DNA of 60,000 nucleotides, taken from contig OU612066.1 in NCBI GenBank assembly GCA_914767715.1, positions 17,615,001 to 17,675,000 of the forward strand, written 5' to 3'. The notes under the pieces were generated by a model. The model worked only from the letters and a program-made list of their open reading frames with translations. It made no database searches and had not been told where the DNA came from. Shown here piece after piece: positions 11,701 to 24,197 of the stretch. The translations under genes were made by a program, and so were the position numbers. The DNA is from Membranipora membranacea. Taxonomy: Eukaryota; Bryozoa; Gymnolaemata; Cheilostomatida; Membraniporidae. The stretch's first letter is position 1. The number at the start of each line of letters is the position of its first letter.

Positions 11701-13855
11701 TAGTCTAGGCAACTGGGGTGTAGGGGAGGCAACTGAAAAATTCACAGACATTAATTTAATGAATACAGTTGAGGTTTCTATAATTAATAATTTCGTAGGT
11801 TTGTGACGGTAGCAACTCTGCTCCAGCAGCTGTTTCTTGTGATTGAGATTCAAAGGCCAACAATATATTCTAGTTAAGATAATACACCTGGATATCTATT
11901 TTTCCCACTCAGTGGCTCAGCAGTTGAGGGTGTGAAATTTATGCATATATACATATCAATGAGACCTTAACACTATCATTCATTAGTTGACCAGTAAAAC
12001 AGGTTTATTAGCCTATTTCTCTGGTCTAAATATTTACAGAATAAGTCAGAGCGGGTAAAAATCTGAGACCGCAAGAACTATCAGAGCCCTGCGCCTATTA
12101 TGTAAAGGATGTCACCAAGGAGGGAAACACTTTTTATTGTATGAATAGAGGGAGACTGAATGTGATTATAATACTTTGATATCAAAACAAGAAGCGATTC
12201 GATGATTCCATTATGCAATATGATATGTGCTTTTCAGGCACATATACAGAGTGAAATCTTTCTTTAATTTTCCTTCTTGGTGACTATTATAAATTTCCTA
12301 GGGGCGACAAAGTTACGGTATGGTACTCCCATTCGACTCGTGCTGATTCCGCTCTACTGTTCAGACATTAGCCGATGTCATTGAATACATTATATCCACT
12401 GATTCTAAGTTGGGCTACAAAATCTTCTCTGGACATTGTTCAACACAGTTGTCAGAGGCAATTAGCCCATCTAATTTATATTCTGTGGAGCAAGCTGATA
12501 GAAATTGGTTGGATGCGTGCTGTAGTGTTTTTTTTACAAAACAATGTATGTAGTATATAGGTATATATACAGTATATATATTATAATATCAAGACACAAA
12601 AGGTGAGGTTTCAAATCAGACAGTACACGACCGGCTATACTAAGGCAAAACAATGGGATTATATAGCAATCAATAGAGTTATCTCCTCCACTTTTCTTTT
12701 AGTTTAAAAATTTAATTTCCCTGGAACTGACGAACTTAGAGGTGTAGAACTAAGACAAAGTATTGATGCAACATATCTACGCATATAAATGCTGCCAAAT
12801 TGTTGCTCACTTCCATTATAATAAACTTAATGATAGCTTGTCATGAATTCTCAACTATAACCCTAAATAACTTTTTATCTGGCAGACGGAGAGGTGTAGA
12901 AACCAGATATTTTTAATCATAAATTTCTGAGCTAGAGAGATTTAGTTCCATGTCGCCCCAATTCTGTTAAAATAAACACACTTTTGAGCACTTATAGCTA
13001 GGTGTCTTCTGGACTAAATAAGTGTAATGCAACCAATCAATTTTCTATATAATTGCATTTTTTCGACCTTTGGCTGCGTGGAGTACTAATGGTATGTGCT
13101 ACGAAACCAGTGTGAAGTAGCCGGAGGTTCAAGTCTCGCGTAGATCCCAATTACAAAAAGTTTTTTTTCCCGATCTGGTCAATGGATCTGTGGATTGATG
13201 GTGTTATTCTAAATACATGTTCCGCTTAGGTTGGCATCAATTACGTTGTGTGAGGATTGAGAGCCAAATCCTCACCATAAATTCACTGATCACCTTCGGT
13301 CTTTCTGTCTTTTCATCAGGCAAATTTTTACGCCCAAGATATTTTTAATATTTAGTTTTGTTTATACCGGAAGGAGACCTGTGGCAGGTTTTATTCACAA
13401 ATTTTTTTTGTTCACTTAGAAGTATGGCCAAAAGTGAATTGGTCGCCTCTGTTATCACAAGAAAATTGCATTATTATTTAATTGCTTAACACTTTGTGAT
13501 GACATGGCAGATGGGGACATGCTGACTGATTCACCTAGTGTACCAACAATGTCTTGAAGATCTTACGATAAAGATGTTTTCTTAGCTAGTTCTTAAAGGG
13601 GGCCTCCAGTTCAGTTCCACTTTCTCCCATCCCAATCCAGGTTGAAAGATCACGCAATTCTGAATTTGTACATGTGCTCCATTTTGGCACCAGATATGTC
13701 AGAAAGTTTTGTTTACATTGATAAGAAAGAGTTTGACGTCAGGAGTGGGACACTCGCAATCAGGTAAATAAGAAAGGTGACAGACTCACCACTCCTGAGA
13801 GAAGCTGACTGATGAAGGCCGATAGCATCTTTTCTGCGTCGGAGCTTGCCTCCAT
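8750..13855 (-). CDS. ZNF-1, C2H2 zinc-finger protein with five acidic repeats
   Basis: Three coding exons: 13790-13855, 11377-11524 and 8750-10626, with GT-AG introns of 2265 and 750 bp; 696 residues. Residues 1-71 are the family N-terminal module (exon 2 has SKSGDGS where the others have SKCGDGS). Next comes an acidic linker with five copies of a 72-residue repeat (period 216 bp, about 9470-10480), two of them identical over some 175 bp. Each copy starts like IKVECNS and several contain QIKPEPPSDLQ, so IKVE, FKVE and IKPE motifs (SUMO-acceptor consensus) are multiplied. Five C2H2 fingers follow, with TGEKP-type linkers. The array ends in a sixth finger cut by an extra G at 8753-8756, giving FACP and then TGA. 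Likely a nuclear DNA-binding regulator (inferred from fingers). Start chosen on the ACCATGG context shared by all copies. Confidence 0.8.
9470..10483 (-). repeat. Coding tandem repeat, 216-bp unit, five copies (ZNF-1)
   Basis: On the plus strand the phrase GCTTCAAACTCTGAG or a near match recurs at 9558, 9774, 9990 and 10206 with a fifth, more diverged unit above it. Units at about 9591-9767 and 9807-9983 look identical, so amplification is recent. The period is a multiple of three, so the frame is kept. Confidence 0.9.
11525..13789 (-). other. ZNF-1 intron 1
   Basis: Long intron (2265 bp) compared with about 206-224 bp in ZNF-3 to ZNF-6. It holds AT-rich simple sequence near 12545-12595, a tRNA-like sequence near 13065-13146 and, at about 13600-13745, a segment repeated near 33240-33385. 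No additional exon was recognised. Confidence 0.55.
13065..13146 (+). repeat. tRNA-like sequence, possible SINE head
   Basis: TGGCTGCGTGG at 13071 resembles an A box and GGTTCAAGTC at 13126 resembles a B box, with tRNA-like spacing. The acceptor stem does not pair well, so this is not a functional tRNA gene. It could be a tRNA-derived SINE. Confidence 0.3.
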
Positions 13856-14039
13856 GGTAAGATCAAGATCTACAAAATATAAATTTGTGTCAACATTTAT
13901 GTAGGTTTATGAATCCATAGATGGATAGATAAAAATATTAAAGGCCTAATCTTTGTACGTGTAAATAAACAAATAAACCAGTTATTTTCGCTCATAGTCT
14001 TATGGTCATAAAAACCAACATTAAAAAATAAAGAAGAGT

Positions 14040-14365
14040 TATGCTGTAGTATGTTGGATAGGCTCTGGGGGCCGATGTCTGGGAGACATGTCCCAAGACA
14101 CATATGAGAGTTGTATAACAAAAGGCCTTTTGTTTGGTGAACAAAGGAGTAGAATGGCAGGCAAAGCTTGCTTGTCTGAATACATGTTGGGTGCATTACA
14201 AAATAAAGTACACCTATGCTGTAGTATGTTGGATAGGCCCTGGGGGCCGATGTCAGGGAGACATGTCCCAAGAGACCTATAAGAGTTGTATGACAAAAGG
14301 CCTTTTGTTTGGTGAACAAAGGAGTGCAATGGCAGGCAAAGTTTGCATGTCTGAATACATGTTGG
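14040..14365. repeat. Direct duplication, unit about 177 bp, of a dispersed repeat
   Basis: ATGCTGTAGTATGTTGGATA occurs at 14040 and again at 14217. The two units share the rest of their length (GGCCTTTTGTTTGGTGAACA, GAATACATGTTGG). Open frames on both strands here are shadows of the repeat. The same family appears in reverse orientation at 28115-28330. Confidence 0.8.
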
Positions 14366-15900
14366 ATGTGTGTGCTTGCATGCTGGGGAGCGTGAGTGGT
14401 AGCCTCAATTCTCCACTTTTGATACACTCATTTGTGGGTAAACCCAATCCACCCGCTGCTACAATATGTAGGAACCACTGGTAATGGATATTTTACAACT
14501 GTACTTTATTTTGTAATGTGTGTGTGATCGATGGTTGGGGAACGTGTATGCTAGCCTCAGCTCTCCACTTTTGCTACACTCATTTGCAGACCTGGGTCCA
14601 AGTCATCGCAAGTCAAGTCAAGTCAAGTCAAGTCAAGTCAAGTCATTGTCGTTGCTAAGTCAAGTCAAGTCAAGTCACATTTACACCAAGTCAAGTCAAG
14701 TCAATTGGTGACTATTTTTTTCGCCATCAAGTCAAGTCAAGTCATGATTTTTGTAAGTCAAGTCAAGTCAAAGATGGGTGACTTACAAGCCATGGGAAAG
14801 TCACGGTCATTAACCGTGAAAATCAACTCGGAATTTATTTCAATCCCAGGTGACTCCAAATCATGGAGGAGTTAGTTAGGTCCTCAGGAGTTGCTCTACT
14901 AATCGGGATTTGCTCCCCTCCCCACAAACGAACGAAGGTATGGGTGTGTACGCAATTCAGCATTGTTACTTCTTTGTATATATGTACCTGTATTGTGTCA
15001 ATGATGACAAATGAAATGTTTCATGCTGTAAAAAGATGAGCTGGTGGAGAATAAATAAATAAACACAGACTAAGATTGAGCACTATTTGTTAAGAACGGA
15101 TAAAACGTTCTCTCTGAAAAGGTTTTTGCATCTGCCTGTTTGTAATGTCTCTAAGGTCATGAGAGGTTTGTTATGATTATCCTTCCTATATCTCTTTTCT
15201 ACATTATGTTATAAAATTTCACACATTGACTTATGTTGACTTGACCAAAGTCAGGAAAACTCCCAAGTCAAGTCAAAGTCAAGTCAAGTGTTGTCTATTT
15301 GTTTTCGACATCAAGTCAAGTCAAGTCATAATTTTGTTAAGTCAAGTCGTGACTTTTACTTGACTTGAAGATGACTTGACTTACCATGACTTGGACCCAG
15401 GTCTGCTCATTTGTGGGTATACACAATCCACCCGCTGCTACAACATGTAGGAACCACTGGTAAAGGGTATTTTACAACTGTACTTTATTTTGTGTAATGT
15501 ACACAGTATTACTAATTTTTTGCTATATAGAGGATGTGCTTAGCAACGAACTGTTTAGTTCATTCGAATTTAGCCTACCTAGGTACAGACATTATTGGAG
15601 CCCACAGATATGAGTACAAGGAGTGATATGTTAATGTATCCAACAATTATATTGACTCAAAGTTAGTAGAAGTGGGCATGAAATATTGATTTTTAGAGCA
15701 TTCATAGCCATTTTTGAATGTCTGAATATGTGTTGGATGTATGTGATAGATGGTTGTGGGACCTGTTTGATAGCCTCAGTTCTCCACCTTTGCTACACCC
15801 ATTTGTGAGTATACACAATCCACCCGCTGCTACAATACGTAGGAACCGCTGGTAAAGGTATTTTGCAACTGCACTCTATTTTGTAATGTGATTTGGGTTA
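14366..15900 (+). repeat. Dispersed repeat family, several adjoining copies
   Basis: A segment that includes CAATCCACCCGCTGCTACAA and AGGAACC(A/G)CTGGTAA occurs at 14420-14500, 15415-15495 and 15780-15870, and reversed at 26165-26255. It is the host of both hAT-like insertions in this window, which gives empty-site comparisons for each. No coding capacity was seen. Confidence 0.65.
14587..15405. mobile_element. hAT-like nonautonomous transposon with AAGTC subterminal repeats
   Basis: Terminal inverted repeats CAGACCTGGGTCCAAGTCAT at both ends, flanked by an exact 8-bp duplication CTCATTTG (14579-14586 and 15406-15413). The uninterrupted target is visible in the sister repeat near 14425. Both ends are packed with AAGTC pentamers (14600-14775 and 15265-15385), some of them inverted. 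The 819-bp element has no open frame. The 8-bp duplication and CA-start ends are typical of hAT elements. Confidence 0.85.
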
Positions 15901-15913
15901 TGTTTTCTGCTTG

Positions 15914-16067
15914 TACCACAGGTCTAGGCCTAATCCAAAACCTGGGATTTTGGCAATGTTTTGAGTTTTTGTTGTTTTGTTTAAACAATAAAACAACAAA
16001 AACTCAAGGGGGGGGGCAGTCAAGCATTGCCAAAATCCCAGGTTTTGGAGTAGACCTGTGGCTGGTA
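15914..16067. mobile_element. Palindromic hairpin element (MITE-like)
   Basis: Arms carrying ACAGGTCTA, CCAAAACCTGGGATTTTGGC and a GTTGTTTTGTTT core pair with the reverse complement to give a hairpin of about 150 bp, with a run of G near 16008-16016 breaking the second arm. The open frames on both strands (15888-16101) are shadows of the palindrome. Confidence 0.7.
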
Positions 16068-18300
16068 CTGTGATGTATGTATAGTTAGTAGTAGTTTTCA
16101 ACCATGCTACTAACCCTCTTACAACACAATTGATTCTTCCAAGGAGTTTTTTCCTCTAACTCCTTGATTCTTCCTTGCTTGACCTAACATATCTTAATAT
16201 TTTATCTTAGTTAGATAGTATAAACACTTACTATTAATTAATGAGCTCTGGTAGTTAGACCATGTATAACTCAAAATCAGGTAAACAAGCAATTTTGTCA
16301 ACACAGCTGTGATCAATTTAGGAGCAGTTCATTTAGGTTTGTCATTACTAGGCAATAAGCCCATCATACTGGTTGTAACATTTTGATCAGCCAGCTGTTC
16401 GAGTTTGACCACTTTCATCCATAAAAATCATTCTTACTTGAACAGTTGCCATGGCAATAGACCTCAATTTATCTGCTCATGTCATAGCCTCCTCTGCCAT
16501 GAAAAGGTAACTCCAAAATCGGCACCTCACATAATTGAGAAGGGTTGAGAAGCAGCCTGGAATTCTTGAACCTTACTGGATGGAATGGAAAACACACAAA
16601 AATATAAAGATGTAAATTACGCACGATATCAGAGTGTGTGAGCGACCAGATTAATATTTCCTGGCAATTTACTTTTACCACATGTAGCCTATTTAATCTA
16701 GATTTTATTCTCTTTCCCAGAGGTCAACAAGTCACCTTTAACTTTAACTATTTGTTATTTGTATAATTTCAAGCCAAGCTCTATAAATACATAAATAATT
16801 ATAATAATGACCACTTGCACTTGTGGTTGCCTTTCGAGATACGATTAATATAAAGCGCAAATGAGTCCATCAAATTGTCCATAAATTAGAATTAGTAAAG
16901 TAAGTATTTTTGTTTTTGAACCAATATTTTGACCGGTTAGTTCGCAGCTGTTCTGGGTAAGGTGGCTAAATTTAAATAGCATGTATTGTCTTCCTTGGAA
17001 AAGTTGATTATATTTAATTCCCTTTTACCTGAAGGTTTATATCGAGCATAACCTTCGCAGACACGACATAAAAATATGGGAAAAACCCAACGTAAAACCA
17101 TTGGAACACAATGCTTAGTCCTCAGCAAACGATCATGAAACCCATCGAACAACAACAATATTGCCTTGAGCAGCGAGGGTGAACATTTAGATTATTTTTA
17201 TGACTTACTACTCTGCCTAACTGAAGTCCCTTGAATAGCATTACCGGTGTTTAATCATTTTAGCACAGTAGTTGCGTTAAAAAATAAAAGTAGCCTTAAA
17301 GACACACCAGTCCAAAAAGTCACAATAATAATTTCCTGTAATTCTATTAGTATTTGTGTCAAAACAATTTGGGCACTCGGGCTATTGGTGGTAGATCTTT
17401 CTTTACCCAACTACTGATTATAGCTTACCAGAGTTCAAAGAGGTTTTGAAACATTGGGTCTCTTTTCTTATTTATCTTGGACCTTTGTTCTGTAACATAT
17501 AAATCAGGATGACCTTGTCAAGGACCATGTGATGCTAAATAAGTGGAGACAACGGAGCTCAGTTAATTCTTGTTCTCCTGGTTGCATAATTGAATGATTG
17601 GAACTTGGAGAAAATAATGCGTTTGTCAGTTCCCCTGTCTTCGTAATTGAACGGTGTGAACTTGAAGAAATGCCAATTTCTTTTCCCTGTTTTCGTAATT
17701 GTACAATGCAAACTTCCCATGTTAATAGCACTGAGAAAAATTTTTTTTAAAGTGGATTTTTGTAATGGGGGTCCAGGGCTTTTAGGAAACGCAAAACAAA
17801 GAGCCAACACACCTATTGGAAAGGACTATTCTTACGAGTATTTTCATATCACAGATTGATGTATTTTTACACACAATTGTCACACCAGATTGGTCAAAAT
17901 AAAATGTAGTGAATGTAAGTAAACATACAGTTGGATATCTTCTCCCCTGGCCTCGTAAATAGAATCTGGATGATGAACGAATATCGTTCAGTTCGACTAC
18001 TACAAACATCTTTGCTTCACATCTGTTAACATAACAAAGCCAATATTATCTCTATACTCTTTGAATTCTACCTAAGACTTAAAATATAGTCTTGGTATTC
18101 TACTATCAAAAACATATATGATGTTTTAAAACAGTTTCGGAGGAGTAGGCCTCGGCAGGCTTTAGATTGAATTTTGATAGAATTTGTCTACAGTGGGAGT
18201 TGCTCCCCTCTAGCTGTTTAGCAGACAGCCTATTAGCAAAGGGGAGCAAAAGTTAAATTTTGACAATCACTCATAACTAAGGTGGTATTAGCAGCAAAGG
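16068..18300. other. 3' flank of ZNF-2, diverged duplicon; no gene seen
   Basis: About 16340-16560 is a diverged copy of the block that starts the other ZNF units (TGGTTGTAAC, GAAAAGGTAACTCCAAAATC; compare 28670, 35815, 42655 and 55330). At 17560-17730 three imperfect 57-60 bp repeats with GTAATTGAA cores occur. Short open frames carry no domain. Confidence 0.5.
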
Positions 18301-18309
18301 CTTTCCCAA

Positions 18310-18596
18310 GTTTTAACTATTTTGGGATCGTTTTGCGATTGACAATAACATTTACTGTTAATATGTAGTTTTATATAATACATTTGTACACTTCTAAAAG
18401 GACAGTATTGTTTACAGTTACTCAGACCGTAGCAATGTGGTTAGATCTGAATGCAAGGCAGTAAAATTTGGTATGATATTCAACTTTAGATATGCAAAAA
18501 TAAATCATGTGGTTTTTAAAATTTTGATATTCAATTAAAATTATATTATGTAATGTCTCATGTCTCTTTGCAGATATCTCCCCATTTTGGGATCGT
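18310..18596 (-). repeat. Decayed duplicate of the ZNF-2 3' end
   Basis: The plus-strand sequence TTTTGGGATCG ... CTTCTAAAAGGACAGTA at about 18318-18405 is repeated at about 18586-18672, where it covers the end of the last ZNF-2 finger and its stop. The outer copy is not open and appears to be the remains of a further finger exon end. Confidence 0.6.
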
Positions 18597-21500
18597 TTAT
18601 GGATTGACAGAATGTCTCCTGTTAATATGGACTTTTATATAAGACATTTGTGCACTTCTAAAAGGACAGTAAGGGCATGTAAATGGTTTTTCTCCTGTGT
18701 GTGTCAGAATGTGTCTATTTATATTTGATTGTTTTGTGCTTCTATATGAGCATTCAGGGCAAGCAAATAGTCTTTCTCCAGTATGAATCATAATGTGTTT
18801 TTTTAAACCTGTTCGTTCTGTGCTTCTGTAAGGGCATTCGGTGCAAGCGAACGGTTTTTCGTCATTATGTGTCCTCGTGTGGTACATTAGTTCTATTTTA
18901 CACCTGGTTGTAAATTTGCAGTATTTACACTTCTTTTTTCTTCTTACTTTCTTCTCATGGCTAGGTTCTGAGTCTGGGTACGACAATGTCTGGGTATTAT
19001 CAGACGCTATCTGCAGTTCACACGGAGATTCAGGTTTGATATGCAGTTGTTGATTCTGACCGTCCTCAAGTGTTATACCATCATTGTACTCTAATGGTTC
19101 ATCAGCACCGTCGTCAATAGTCTGTGAGTATTCAGTGTCATCAGTTAGGCTACCATCAAACTCTGAATTATATTCTACCTTAATAGTGTCCATACGTGCT
19201 GCAGGTTCCATTACAGTTCTAATATTAGATGTTCGGTCAACATACTCTGTTTGATCACTTGGAGGTTCAGGGTTGATCTGCAGTCTATCACCAACGGTAT
19301 ACTCTACTGGTTCATCAGCCTCATTATCAGTAGTCGGTGAGTAAGCAGAGTCAACAGTTAGACTACCATCAAACTTCGCTGTACATTCTACCTTGATAGT
19401 GTCTGTATATGCTGCAGATTCCATAACAGTTCTTGTATAAGGTGTTAGATCATAATGTGATGACGGTGCAGCAAGGACATCTGTTATTGGTATGCTGACT
19501 GGATGGTTAGATTGTATAGTCTCTTCTTCAGACTCACTGATATTGCAGTCTCCATCCTGTGCAGCTTCTGTTAAGAAATATAAATACTATTAACTCATTG
19601 TTTTATGGAAGGGTCAAAAAAATTTGTCTATGATTGTGAATCAAAGACATGACTTGCCAATTTCTTTTCCAAACCCAATGACCTACCAGTTTTCAAGTTT
19701 GCTGATGCTGAATTTATAAGAAGTTTTCCCTACTATAAGCAGTTTTTAAGCTCCGAGATTCCAACTCCGTTTTTTGATGATTTGTGTGCTAAAGAGTACC
19801 CAACAGAGAGAGGGCAACTCCGAGAATAGGCTCAAATCCAAGTTAAAAAAACTGTTTACTGAGTTGGTTTGCTACACAATATGTGATAATATAAGTGCAT
19901 TCTGGTAACAGACTCTGCAGCCAAGATGAGAATTCTAGTAAGCACGACTACATATTTCAAGTCAACTACAGGTGATTCAATTTTTCATAAGAAATACCTT
20001 TGATGAGATTCTTAAAATTGACTTCTAGCTGTTTCTGTATATTAAGAGATAGTCCACCATGTAGTGAGAGTATATCATTGCTACCACCTCCACACTTTGA
20101 GGCTAAGAATGCGACCTGGTATCCTTGCTGGCACACAGACTCAACCTGGAGAAAAAATTTATTGGCTGTTAAACAAAGTAACTCATAACAATACCATAAT
20201 TGATTGTTATTATTTCATATTTGCAGATTTCATATTGAAGACTACACAATGATCAATGCACTATACAGCCAGGCAGTTACTTAAAACAAATGGCAAAAAA
20301 AATTAAAAGCTCCCCCGGAAAGGAATTAATGATGATGTTAAGAGTTTCCTCCATCAGTGATGGCACAACTCCAACACCTCGCTATGAGTGGAAATGATGT
20401 CAAAGTTACTTCTTTCTGAATGGCTGAAATTCTTTTATGTACTTTATGTGTGTGAGTTAAGGCTGGTCCACAATGTCCCAGATAACATTGTGATGCTAAT
20501 CTAAGTATCTGTAAAGTTACGAACTTGCAAGATACTGTCCCAGACTCATTTTTTTACTGGGATTATGCCATTTTCATGTTCATATTGATTGGGACGGCTA
20601 TCCGGGATGTCTGGGACAACGTGGACCAGCTTTAAAGACTACGGAAGGATCACAGCAATATTTGGTCTGGCAGCTAGTTCTGCAGTAATTATGCAATATT
20701 TTATCATTTAGAAAATTCAGAGCACTTCTGGGTAAAAATTATGTGTAGTTTTAGGGATTGTCTTCCCTTCTCATCTAAGAGCTATGATGTATTTATGCGC
20801 CCTAGTGCTGTGCCAACATAATAAGCTTACACTTCAAAATACATTTAATTGCCATTCTTTCCCACATAAGTTCAAAATAAATATAGTTCCATTGTCAGGA
20901 GACATTTTACAACAGTAGATAACTTCATTTAATAATTATTACAGTTGTCTTATGTAGATAGAAGTATAAGCTTATTAGGTTGGCACAGCACTAGGGCGCA
21001 TAAATACCTCATAGCTCTTAGATGAGAAGGGAGGACAATCCCAAACACTACACACAATTTTTACCCAGAAGTGCTCAGAATTTCTAAATGATAAAATACT
21101 GCATAATTACTGCAGAACTAGCTGCCAGACTATATATTGCTGTGGTCCTTCCGTAGTCTTTACTTTTGCTATGTAATTCAAATAAACAGGCTGAAATACC
21201 TGAAGTGCAGCTTGTCTTCAACAAAATATATTATATCACAAATGGCATTATGCCCACGTAGAAAAATTCAGCGTTATTTTGCATCAAACGATTGTTACAT
21301 ATAATCCATGATGAACGTTCGTTCGGATACGACCATCAAAATTGTATCTGAAAACTATTGATTGCAAATAAGTATAATAAGTACATGAAAAAAAGTACTG
21401 CTCCGTTATCTAAAATTGTTTTGACAGGCATGAAATGGGCTGCCAACTTTACTTGCTCTTCCTATGATTCTTCTCTGTAATCTTCTGTTTTTTTTAAAAA

Positions 21501-22442
21501 ACATGGTATTCTACGTAATCTTTTTTAAATTTGAAGTAATGCCTTTTATTTGTAATACCGATACCCATTCAATACCTATTCATATTCAAGCCTCATAGCT
21601 ATGATTACAATCAAATATCACCACCTTATAAGTTTTGTTCATTGGTTATGGTTGGTTTATACCTCTCAGTGGAGGTCTTGTCACCAGACTCATACTGCAG
21701 CAGAATACTCTTGAGCCCCGCACCCTCCCAACAAAACCTGCTGGTGAAAACACATGTTTGATCTTTGGGTAGTCTTTAAGTATGGAAACAAGTTTAGGAT
21801 AGCTAGGTAAGATCTGCCAGATTGCCCATGATTGGCTAACCAACATGTTCCTCTTCAAATACTGAGCGTCAAAAATTTGAGGGGCCTTGATTGGGTCAAG
21901 GGTTATCTCCCCTGTAGAAAGCGGGAGCAGAGAGCAGCAGAGATAATGGACATGAGGACTGCTGACATGGAGCCTTTGGTTGAGGGGCAACTTTCAAAAT
22001 CAAAAATCAATTTTTCAAAGAATTTTCAAAATATCAGAGAATTTTTGAGCACCTTGAGAATCTACAAGCTTGTATAACCTTTTGAGCCCTTTAAAATGAT
22101 ATATGGCGTCCCTACAGTTGTCACTCCTGCTATAAGTGACATAATATTACAGGGTATGGGAGAAACCTTCTTCATCAATAATTCATGCCCAGAAGAGCTT
22201 TGCAGTGCTCACTATGCAAATCTTATATAACTTTGTCATTAGAAACTGCATAAATAACTTCATAACACCCATTGAGCTTTGTGTAGACTATAACTCTTAT
22301 CATGTGTTTGTTTAGCTGAAATGTAACGATAATGACTCTTATTTTGATGACGTAAATATTTTTTCAGGTCACTCACCACTCCTGAGAGAAGCTGACTGAA
22401 AAATGCTGCTAGCATTCTATCTACATCAGAGCTTGCTTCCAT
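18597..22442 (-). CDS. ZNF-2, four-finger C2H2 protein
   Basis: Coding exons 22377-22442, 19998-20145 and 18597-19567, introns of 2231 and 430 bp; 394 residues. The N-terminal module (22 + 49 codons) is the family type, with MEASSDVDRMLAAFFSQLL as the start. The acidic linker has two diverged copies of the 72-residue unit that is fivefold in ZNF-1, with IKVE and IKPE motifs. Four fingers follow: CKYC (conserved first finger), CTEC, CPEC and CPYC, the last with HINRRH spacing, then a stop soon after. The large first intron contains two transposons (20461-20631 and 20635-21160). Probable nuclear DNA-binding protein; targets unknown. Confidence 0.8.
20461..20631. mobile_element. TTAA MITE, 171 bp
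   Basis: Ends GGCTGGTCCAC and, reversed, AGCTGGTCCAC with further pairing through TGTCCCAGA. It is flanked by TTAA at 20457-20460 and 20632-20635. TTAA duplications are typical of piggyBac and Kolobok superfamilies. No coding capacity. It directly abuts the next element. Confidence 0.7.
20635..21160. mobile_element. Fold-back element, 526 bp, copy 1
   Basis: Long inverted arms (over 200 bp each) start AAGACTACGGAAGGA and end in the reverse complement, with AACTAGCTGCCAGAC, GCACAGCACTAGGGCG and GAGAAGGGAGGACAATC inside. TA flanks both ends. A second copy with the same length lies at 33700-34225. No open frame. It sits inside ZNF-2 intron 1. Confidence 0.85.
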
Positions 22443-22456
22443 GGTAAGATCAAGAT

Positions 22457-24197
22457 CTACAAAACATAAATTTGTTCTGACAACAAAGAAGATCCATCAA
22501 TTCATCAATAGATAAAACAACTTTAAATTTATTACTCTTTCCTTGCTATACAGTTAATGTGTTTACAAGTAAACTTTTCAATCCATTCGGAATACCTGGG
22601 AATACACAAAGCCTTTTGGCTGATTCATATTGTCCCGGATAACAATGAGATGGCAGACCATATCCTGAATGGTCCCATAACCAGTAGGCCTATGTCTTGT
22701 GTGCACATTGCAAAACTAATACCAGAGATCCAATTAGGTAGTTGCCTGGGATAGTGCTGGCATAGCACTAAATAATAATAAAGGCATACTTTCAAATTGT
22801 CTAGAATTATTGTTGACCTATTGCCCTGTGTTTCTTATAACCAATGAAAATAAAGGAGCTAATTACAATGTTTGTAGTTTCAGATCATTCCTGGGTTATC
22901 TTCACATAGTACCCGATTGTACGCCGTGCACCAAAGAGTTCTTAAATGCCGATCTTTCCCATTACTACCCAAGACACATTCCATTTCTGAAGTTGTATGT
23001 CACTTTTGTATTCCCACTGACTGGAATGGCTATTTGGGTTGGCTGTTGGCGACATCGTAAACAAGGCTACTCAGACAAATGGAATGAAGTGCAACGAAGA
23101 ACCATTATTAATAAATCAACAGCTAACCAAGATGTTCATTGGTTTAGTAAGCTTATTTAATTGATGTATTGCCACATAATACCAATCAGTGTCAAGAGCC
23201 TTGGTGAGACGGGGCAGGAAAGCGCCATGTCCACATGTCCCACAAAGGCTGTATCCATGGGTTTTGAAGTGGTAGGGACAGGCGGGGATGGTGCCGGAGG
23301 GCGCTATAGAGCCTTCCTACAAGGGAAGTATGGGGACCTCCAAATTTTGAAAAATTGATGCAATATTGAGGGGATTGAGCAATATTTGGGGATGGATTAG
23401 CACACAATTGGCTACAATAACATTTAAATTTCAAGGACATTATATCAAATCTGATCCCAACTGTGATTGATACTTTTCTGCAATAAAAATTTTCCGATAC
23501 TGTTGACGTGAGGATAGACAGATCACGTAGTTTTGTTTTCCATTTAAGTTGCTATAGAAAACAAATTAAAAAAACCGAAGGGGGTTCCCAAAAACAAATT
23601 TAAAAATTAAGGCAGCTTTTAGGGCAATATCCTTTTGAGATGAGATGCCATAAATTTGTTGACATTGAGTTTTCATAAGTCAACCCCTCTGCAACCAATT
23701 TAGAACATGCAGTGTTAAGAGGCATGTTTCGAGGGGGCATGGGCTCGGTCCTTGATAAATACAAATACAGCCCATGTGTATTCATAACACTTAGGCCTAT
23801 GTCAATGTTGTTTTTTCAAAAATGACCAATGACCAACTTCAGGCTCTACCTATGAAAACACCACGGCATTCTACCAGGAGTACTCCCTGGTTCAACCAAT
23901 GAACTCCCTATCCCCGACAGGAAGAACAACAGGACAATATTGACCAATCATTATCGCTAGAGCTATGTCTGGAAAATTTGTTAAAATATAAATGGCTGCC
24001 AAGTGATGAAATCATTATTGCACCAATGAAATAGAAAGGCTAATAAGCCCATGTTCTTTACCAACAAGTTCATAACTATTAGTTGTACCTCAAGAAAACG
24101 TCTTACCCTAGCCTTCTATAGCTGCATCACTTGACCAAATGAACTCCCTCTCCCCCAGGAAGAACAACACATATGAATTGTGGATGTGGCTTAGTGT
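22457..24197. other. Intergenic; one 116-codon open frame of unknown nature
   Basis: The plus-strand frame 22810-23160 (116 codons, non-ATG start) contains LYVTFVFPLTGMAIWVGCW, a hydrophobic stretch, but no recognised domain and no splice context I trust. Two short direct repeats (TGAACTCCCT near 23900 and 24138) are also present. Nothing else supported. Confidence 0.3.

Noticed and set aside
13065-13146. Functional tRNA gene
   Set aside because: A- and B-box-like motifs exist, but the acceptor stem does not pair, so only a tRNA-like repeat is claimed.
14039-14484. Open frames on both strands, up to 176 codons
   Set aside because: They cross two copies of a dispersed repeat and repeat the same peptide, with no domain and no support from other copies.
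17504-17810. Further zinc-finger relics with ITKTGKRNW-like text
   Set aside because: The repeat period is 57-60 bp, not 84, and no cysteine or histidine pairs are present.
22557-22754. RNase H-like text (IVPDNNEMADHI)
   Set aside because: A loose likeness over a dozen residues only, with no catalytic residues or neighbouring retroelement blocks.
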